From positions 124,001 through 188,000 of the forward strand of contig NZ_MBTG01000045.1 of assembly GCF_002027705.1 (NCBI RefSeq): a DNA stretch of 64,000 bases, in the 5' to 3' direction. The DNA is from Paenibacillus ferrarius. GTDB lineage: Bacteria; Bacillota; Bacilli; Paenibacillales; NBRC-103111. Under the pieces are notes generated by a model. It ran no database searches. It was not told the origin of the DNA and saw only the letters and a program-made list of their open reading frames with translations. A program made the translations under genes and the position numbers. Within the stretch, counting starts at the first letter, position 1. The number at the start of each line of letters is the position of its first letter. Positions 59,849 to 64,000 of this stretch are shown piece after piece.

Positions 59849-59930
59849 CGGACTACCTCCATTACTAGAATCTCTGTTCGATAGGCTTTAAGCGCCTGTC
59901 ATACCTTGTAAACCAGCTAAATTCAAACAA

Positions 59931-60225
59931 AAAAAGCCCTCCGCCCGCAAAGGACGAAAGGCTTGCGCTTCCGTGGTACCACCTTCATTCCGCGCAGCTT
60001 CAACTAAATAAAGCGCGTGGCTCTCAAACAGATAACGGCTGCGGCCGGCGAATGCTAAGTCAGTTATACCGCATAGACGGATAGCTGCCATCACATTCAC
60101 AACTCCAGGGCGACTTCGTTCGGTTGCTTCCTATGGAACCTTTCAGCGCTACCAGTTCCACTCTCTGAAGGGCTTACCGCCTACTACTCCCTATCAACGT
60201 TTCCAATATTACTCAAAATGGTTTA
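59931..60225 (-). promoter_or_regulatory. T-box leader riboswitch controlling valS
   Basis: T-box core AAGGTGGTACCACGG at 59985-59971, followed by a terminator stem (AGCCTTTCGTCC / GGGCGGAGGGCT) and seven T. Stem I includes the AGAGAG element near 60165. The specifier appears to be GTC (valine) at 60114-60112, next to the lower stem AGGG/CCCT. The 70-codon frame across this region is not a gene. Confidence 0.95.
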
Positions 60226-60231
60226 CATCAT

Positions 60232-60260
60232 ATGATAACGAACATTTGAAATAGAGTCAA
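60232..60260 (-). promoter_or_regulatory. Sigma-A promoter of the valS leader
   Basis: TTGACT at 60260-60255 and TATCAT at 60237-60232, spacer 17; start near 60225 fits the T-box. Confidence 0.75.
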
Positions 60261-60320
60261 TATATCATTCCAGTATTGCCGTTTATGAGTAAATTATGCT
60301 CCGTTTTGAAAGATGTTACG

Positions 60321-60362
60321 AAAAAAAAGAGCCTCCGGCCGCAGAAAGCAGCCAGAAGCTCT
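60321..60362 (-). terminator. Terminator of spoVID
   Basis: AGAGCTTCTGGCTGC / GCGGCCGGAGGCTCT stem (with wobbles) followed by TTTTTTC, about 20 bases after the spoVID stop. The region 60240-60320 between this and the valS promoter holds no other feature I can see. Confidence 0.85.
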
Positions 60363-60381
60363 TGCCTATGTATCCGGTTAT

Positions 60382-61425
60382 TTATCTGGGGAGATAAATA
60401 ACTTGGCCAACGGAGATATCCTGATCATTCAGACGATTCAAAAGCTGCAGCTCACGCGGATTCAGCTGGTAACGCTTGGCAATCGACTCCAGCGTATCTT
60501 CCCTTTGAACGATGCACATTTTCAGCTTTCTGAACTCTTGCGAGCTTGTATGGTTTTGAAGAAACAGCCGTCTCCATTCAACCGCATCAATTCTCGCTTC
60601 CTCAGCAAGCGCAGCTTGCGCTTCTTCTTCCGCTTTTCGCTTATCCGTAAGGTACGAGCCTGCTTTGGAAAGAAGCGATTTGATCCCGTAAGGATTGAGA
60701 TCGGTCGCCTCAGTCGCTTTTTTGCCAAACGCGACTTTGAGATCTTTCTTCTCTTCCGTAACCACCGTGCTCTCGGGATGGGGAGTCACCTTCAATTCTG
60801 TTTGTTCGATTTGAATGACCGTTTCACCATCATCCTGCTGCTCCTCTTCCTGAATAGCAGGCATTGTTGGTACGGATGCAATAGGCCCAAGATCCTCTAA
60901 TTCAGGCACAGGCTGAACCGCGGGCGGTTCTTCGTACATTGGCGCTTGTACAGCAGGCTCCTCATAGACCTGTGGAGGGGCTGGCGGCTCGTTCCGCGGG
61001 ATCCCAACTTCATGGGTGAATGTTACTTCCTCTTCTTCACGCCAGCTTTCCAGCGGAACCGATACAATCTCGACGCCCTGCAGCGAAAGAACACCGGTCA
61101 CATTCAGGCTTCTGGCCGACAAGAGATCAATATCAAAGTTCTCAATCTCAACCTGAATATCTTCTACACGATGAATACGATTCAAGGGCAGCGTGATTTC
61201 GACCGGAATCAAGTGCTCCAGGGATCGAGGCGTTCCTCCCTCTTCACTGGCATAATTGCCGGTAAGCAGCAAATTCCCCTTCAGGATGGCCTGATCATCC
61301 AGCGTAAGCACTTGAATATGAGGCAGCAATTCCACATCGTTCAGCTCTTGGATCCCCGCCAAATCTTCCTGCAAATGAACGCGTTCATAGATATCGAATC
61401 TTAAACCTGGTTGTTGTTCAGACAC
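60382..61425 (-). CDS. spoVID: Stage VI sporulation protein D (spore coat assembly)
   Basis: 347 residues from the GTG at 61425, nine bases after GGGAGG; the ATG at 61446 precedes that site. N-terminal beta-rich domain (about 1-150, RFDIYERVHLQEDLAGIQEL), a Pro/Glu-rich middle (about 150-230), and a C-terminal LysM domain (about 300-347, VQREDTLESIAKRYQLNPRELQ). In B. subtilis SpoVID drives coat encasement and binds SafA and SpoIVA. It lies just upstream of valS, its Bacillus position. A sigma-E-type promoter candidate is at 61506-61535. Confidence 0.9.
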   Translation of the reverse strand: MSEQQPGLRFDIYERVHLQEDLAGIQELNDVELLPHIQVLTLDDQAILKGNLLLTGNYASEEGGTPRSLEHLIPVEITLPLNRIHRVEDIQVEIENFDIDLLSARSLNVTGVLSLQGVEIVSVPLESWREEEEVTFTHEVGIPRNEPPAPPQVYEEPAVQAPMYEEPPAVQPVPELEDLGPIASVPTMPAIQEEEQQDDGETVIQIEQTELKVTPHPESTVVTEEKKDLKVAFGKKATEATDLNPYGIKSLLSKAGSYLTDKRKAEEEAQAALAEEARIDAVEWRRLFLQNHTSSQEFRKLKMCIVQREDTLESIAKRYQLNPRELQLLNRLNDQDISVGQVIYLPR

Positions 61426-61505
61426 CGAACGAATCCTCCCTTCCATCTAACCCGCTGCTGGACACACAGACGGATTGTTTGGCCATTTACTTGTTTGTCT
61501 CTAAA

Positions 61506-61535
61506 AGTATATGGATGGGAAGGGCCAGGCATGAC
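61506..61535 (-). promoter_or_regulatory. Candidate sigma-E promoter of spoVID
   Basis: GTCATGCC at 61535-61528, 14-base spacer, CATATACT at 61513-61506 (six of eight to CATACAAT). spoVID is sigma-E dependent in B. subtilis. Confidence 0.5.
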
Positions 61536-61547
61536 TACATTTTTGAG

Positions 61548-62429
61548 CTACGTCACTTCTGTGATCAGCTGCTGCAAATCTTGCGGCAGCGGCGCATGAA
61601 CTTCAATCTGCTTCTGAGTGATCGGGTGATCGAATAAAAGCCGCTCTCCATGCAGGGCTTGGCGATGAAAGAAACGAGACGAACCGCCGTATAAGGCATC
61701 TCCCATCAGCGGATGACCCAGATGACTGAGATGGACACGAATTTGGTGAGTTCTGCCCGTATCCAGTTCCAATTCAACCAATGCAGCTTTCTTCATCTGT
61801 TGAAGCACCTTAAAGTGCGTGACCGCTTGATCCCCGCTAGGCGTCACTCTGCGTTTACCAGATTGGTGGCGATCCTTGCCAATAGCTTCATCAATCGTTC
61901 CTTGCTTCGAACGAAATACCCCCTCGGCTACGGCGACATAACGTCGATCAATCCGTTTATCCCGCATCGCCTCATCGAGCAGGACATGGGCCCACTCATT
62001 TTTGGCATAAAGGACAGCGCCGGTCGTATCTTGATCTAGACGGTGTATATGCCGAATCGCACAAGCTTGGCCTGTCGAGCTATAGTAATAGGCCACAGCT
62101 GAGGCCAACGTGCCGCCCTGCCCAGCTTCTGCGGGGTGCACAGACATGCCCGCAGGTTTGTTCACGACCAGACAGTAATCATCCTCATAAAGAATTTCGA
62201 TCGCCAAGCGCTCTGGTTTATAGGAGGGTTCTTCGGAAGGGAATAGGCGTATTCGGATGCTCTCCTCTTGAACGCGAATAAGCCCCTGCGACGCTAGTCG
62301 CAGAAAAAACTTGCGCGGAACCGGCAGGAAAACAGCCAATTCTTCGATGGCCCCTGGCTTAAGCGGCTTCCACATGGCATTAGGCAACGGCAGCTCCAGC
62401 CATTCACCGCTGCGTTTCCCCACCATCAT
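61548..62429 (-). CDS. RluA-family RNA pseudouridine synthase
   Basis: 293 residues. Catalytic motif HIHRLDQDTTGAVLYAKN near residue 132 with the essential Asp; VVNKPAGMSVHPA before it and LDTGRTHQIRVHLSHLGHPLMGD after it. N-terminal S4-like part (about 25-60). Which uridine it modifies (23S rRNA or tRNA) cannot be told. The first ATG overlaps the stop of a 37-codon upstream gene (ATGA), so translation is probably coupled. Confidence 0.93.
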   Translation of the reverse strand: MMVGKRSGEWLELPLPNAMWKPLKPGAIEELAVFLPVPRKFFLRLASQGLIRVQEESIRIRLFPSEEPSYKPERLAIEILYEDDYCLVVNKPAGMSVHPAEAGQGGTLASAVAYYYSSTGQACAIRHIHRLDQDTTGAVLYAKNEWAHVLLDEAMRDKRIDRRYVAVAEGVFRSKQGTIDEAIGKDRHQSGKRRVTPSGDQAVTHFKVLQQMKKAALVELELDTGRTHQIRVHLSHLGHPLMGDALYGGSSRFFHRQALHGERLLFDHPITQKQIEVHAPLPQDLQQLITEVT

Positions 62430-62539
62430 GAGCGTGTCCCTTTGCGAAAAGCCAGAAGGATAACCAGAAGCAAAAGCAGAAACACAAAAACAACGGCCAT
62501 AAGATCTATTGGAAAATCAAAAAAATAATAGCGTTTCAT
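62426..62539 (-). CDS. 37-residue single-pass membrane microprotein
   Basis: Starts MKRYYFFDFPIDLM and ends AFRKGTRS. One hydrophobic helix at about 13-31 rich in Leu, Val and Phe, flanked by basic residues at both ends. AAGGAG lies eleven bases before the ATG and the stop overlaps the next gene's start (ATGA), the standard sign of a coupled operon. No family recognised. It could serve mainly as a leader for the pseudouridine synthase or have its own membrane role. Confidence 0.65.
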   Translation of the reverse strand: MKRYYFFDFPIDLMAVVFVFLLLLLVILLAFRKGTRS

Positions 62540-62605
62540 CGTTTGAAAAACTCCTTACACGAATAGGTATTATGTACACTTTATTTTAACAATTACCAAT
62601 AACAA

Positions 62606-62634
62606 TTGCATGTGAAAATATGATAATATATATC
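62606..62634 (+). promoter_or_regulatory. Possible sigma-A promoter of the phosphodiester glycosidase gene
   Basis: TTGCAT at 62606-62611 and TATATC at 62629-62634, spacer 17, in an AT-rich stretch. The region 62540-62698 holds this and presumably the divergent promoter for the microprotein gene. Confidence 0.45.
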
Positions 62635-62698
62635 TAGTATTGATTTTTTTCGACATTTATACTTCAAAATAGATTAATAGAGCAGGAGAGGAACATCT

Positions 62699-64000
62699 TT
62701 GAGTAGTTCAATATTAGATCATTTCCGCAATTATAGTTGGCTGAAGCGCATTCTTCTTATTATTGCCGTCTGTACGTTTCTTAGTTCAAGCTTTTTATTT
62801 CTAACACCGCCAGGCGAGTATATTCGTGAATATCTGGCCAAAACAGTCATTACTACGCAGCATCGTGATTGGGCTTGGATTTTCGTAGGTGCTCAGCGAA
62901 GAGATCAAATGGTGCTTGAAATGCAAAATTTAACCGAGGTCAACTCTGTTGAAAAGCAAGATTTGAAGGCTGTTCAATTCAACACTAATCGTCCACTAGA
63001 AAGTCTAGTGAAAGTAGAAGATATATCCGGACAATTCTGGAAAGGCAAGAAAATGTATGTGTATGATCCACGTACGATTCGTGTCGTCGTTCCCGCCAAG
63101 CAAGGAGAAGGCGAGCGAATTACGGCGATGGTTCAGCGTACCGGAGCAGTTGCGGGCGTTAACGGCGGCGGATTTAATGATCCTGACGGACTTGGAAACG
63201 GGTTTGCGCCAATTGGTGTTATTATGTCCGGCGGCGAAATTCTGTATACCGACCAAGAAGGCAGCATCGCGCAGCAGATTGTCGGATTTACCAAAGAAGG
63301 CACACTGATCATCGGGAAATATACGATTAATGAACTGCTGAGGCTTGGTGTTTCGGACGCCGTGTCTTTCTATCCTCGTGTTATTGCCAACGGCAAGCCG
63401 CTCATTACCAGCGGTGACGGAGGCTGGGGACGCGCCCCTCGTACAGCAGTTGGACAAAAGGCCGATGGAACGGTTATCTTCATCGTGATCGATGGCCGAC
63501 AAACCAGCAGTGTGGGGGCAACCCTGAAAGAAGTCCAAGATATTTTCTTAGAGGACGGCGTTATTAATGCCGGCTTCCTCGACGGAGGAGCTTCCTCCGA
63601 AATGGTTTACAACGATGAATTGATTACGAAGCCATCCAGCCGTTACGGCGAACGTCGTCTGCCTTCTGCTTTCTTGGTTTTCGATCATCCTGATGAAGTA
63701 AAGGTCAAGAATGTATGGGAAGGCCTTAAGACGATTGATCCAGGTGGCGCCTATGACCACCCTGATTTCTTGAAGGAACAGGCAGAGAAGAAAGCCAATC
63801 CGCCGAAAACAACACCGAAGCCTACAACAACGACTACGCCAACGCCAACGGGGTCACACAAGCCTGAATCCAGCGGCGAGCCAGGCAAGAATGGCACAGT
63901 GCCAAGTCCTGAGGGAACGGATGCAGGCACCGGTAAACCAGGCACGTCTGCGAAGCCGGAAACGTCTCCTTCCGCTTCCATCAGCCCGACGCCAAGTCCC
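62699..64000 (+). CDS. Phosphodiester glycosidase (NAGPA) family protein, 5' part
   Basis: 434 codons, open at the right edge. TTG start seven bases after AGGAGAGG. Signal anchor at about 18-36, so the protein is outside the membrane. NAGPA/DUF2233 domain: GVNGGGFNDPDGLGN near residue 155 and FLDGGASSEMVYND near 295, with YPRVIANGKPL and GRAPRTAVGQ between. Relatives cleave a phosphodiester-linked sugar or GlcNAc, often in cell-wall or exopolysaccharide metabolism. From about residue 362 the sequence turns into a Pro/Thr/Ser/Lys-rich tail with TTTP and SPTPSP repeats, probably wall-spanning. The end of the gene is not seen. Confidence 0.9.
   Translation, partial: MSSSILDHFRNYSWLKRILLIIAVCTFLSSSFLFLTPPGEYIREYLAKTVITTQHRDWAWIFVGAQRRDQMVLEMQNLTEVNSVEKQDLKAVQFNTNRPLESLVKVEDISGQFWKGKKMYVYDPRTIRVVVPAKQGEGERITAMVQRTGAVAGVNGGGFNDPDGLGNGFAPIGVIMSGGEILYTDQEGSIAQQIVGFTKEGTLIIGKYTINELLRLGVSDAVSFYPRVIANGKPLITSGDGGWGRAPRTAVGQKADGTVIFIVIDGRQTSSVGATLKEVQDIFLEDGVINAGFLDGGASSEMVYNDELITKPSSRYGERRLPSAFLVFDHPDEVKVKNVWEGLKTIDPGGAYDHPDFLKEQAEKKANPPKTTPKPTTTTTPTPTGSHKPESSGEPGKNGTVPSPEGTDAGTGKPGTSAKPETSPSASISPTPSP

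Noticed and set aside
59888..60100. 70-codon frame on the minus strand between valS and its promoter
   Set aside because: Runs through the T-box core and terminator stem of the valS leader.
63005..63538. 177-residue frame antisense to the NAGPA-family gene
   Set aside because: The plus strand encodes the conserved glycosidase motifs throughout.

Overview
This 64 kb window looks like a stretch of the conserved chromosomal core of an endospore-forming Firmicute, most likely Paenibacillus or a close relative. The evidence is the dense set of sporulation genes (spoVB, bofC, safA, spo0B, spoIVFA/FB, a spoIIB-like gene, spoVID), Gram-positive ribosome binding sites, frequent GTG/TTG starts, T-box leaders on tRNA synthetase genes, an S-layer-homology (SLH) amidase, and a gene order that follows the hisS-to-valS/spoVID region of Bacillus subtilis. 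I see no prophage, insertion sequence, CRISPR array, rRNA or tRNA gene.

Layout. 1-4800: the 5' part of hisS behind a T-box leader, a divergent HxlR-type regulator/DoxX pair, a gene for an extraordinarily acidic 97-residue protein, a membrane-anchored FAD oxidoreductase and a small orphan ORF. 4870-22321: dtd, relA, apt, recJ, a cation-diffusion-facilitator homologue, secF, secD, comN, spoVB, yrbG-like, an ion permease, two membrane proteins, yajC, tgt and queA. 22331-29100: a large SpoIID/LytB-type protein, ruvB-ruvA-ruvC, bofC, a small membrane protein and an ECF sigma factor of SigW type with no anti-sigma gene beside it. 29104-37163: safA-like spore coat gene, pheA, thrB, hom, pheB/thrR, a NUDIX hydrolase, an NlpC/P60 hydrolase and a degenerate TrpD-like protein. 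37343-43738: obg, spo0B, rpmA, prp, rplU, an RNase E/G gene, spoIVFB and spoIVFA. 43884-51379: rodA, minD, minC, mreD, mreC, mreB, radC, an Rrf2 regulator, maf and a DUF4321 gene. 51525-64000: SLH amidase, SpoIIB-like SPOR protein, murC, folC, valS with T-box leader, spoVID, a pseudouridine synthase preceded by an unlisted 37-codon membrane microprotein gene, and the 5' part of a phosphodiester glycosidase gene.

The genes fall into a few working groups: translation and tRNA modification (hisS, valS, dtd, tgt, queA, rplU, prp, rpmA, obg); recombination and repair (recJ, ruvABC, radC); protein export (secD, secF, yajC); cell shape, division and wall synthesis (mreBCD, minCD, rodA, murC, amidase); threonine/phenylalanine synthesis (pheB/thrR, hom, thrB, pheA); and sporulation (Spo0B relay, BofC/SpoIVFA/SpoIVFB control of pro-sigma-K processing, SafA/SpoVID coat assembly). 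Several promoters can be read by eye, including two near-perfect forespore (sigma-F type) promoters before bofC and the yrbG-like gene and a mother-cell (sigma-E type) candidate before spoVID.

Most of the window is ordinary core genome. I cannot point to a clearly new multi-gene system. The items most worth a second look are the polyacidic protein, the 37-residue membrane microprotein coupled to a pseudouridine synthase, the ECF sigma factor with a hydrophobic tail, the membrane-anchored Spo0B, the palindrome at the pheB-hom promoter and the CDF homologue that lacks metal ligands.
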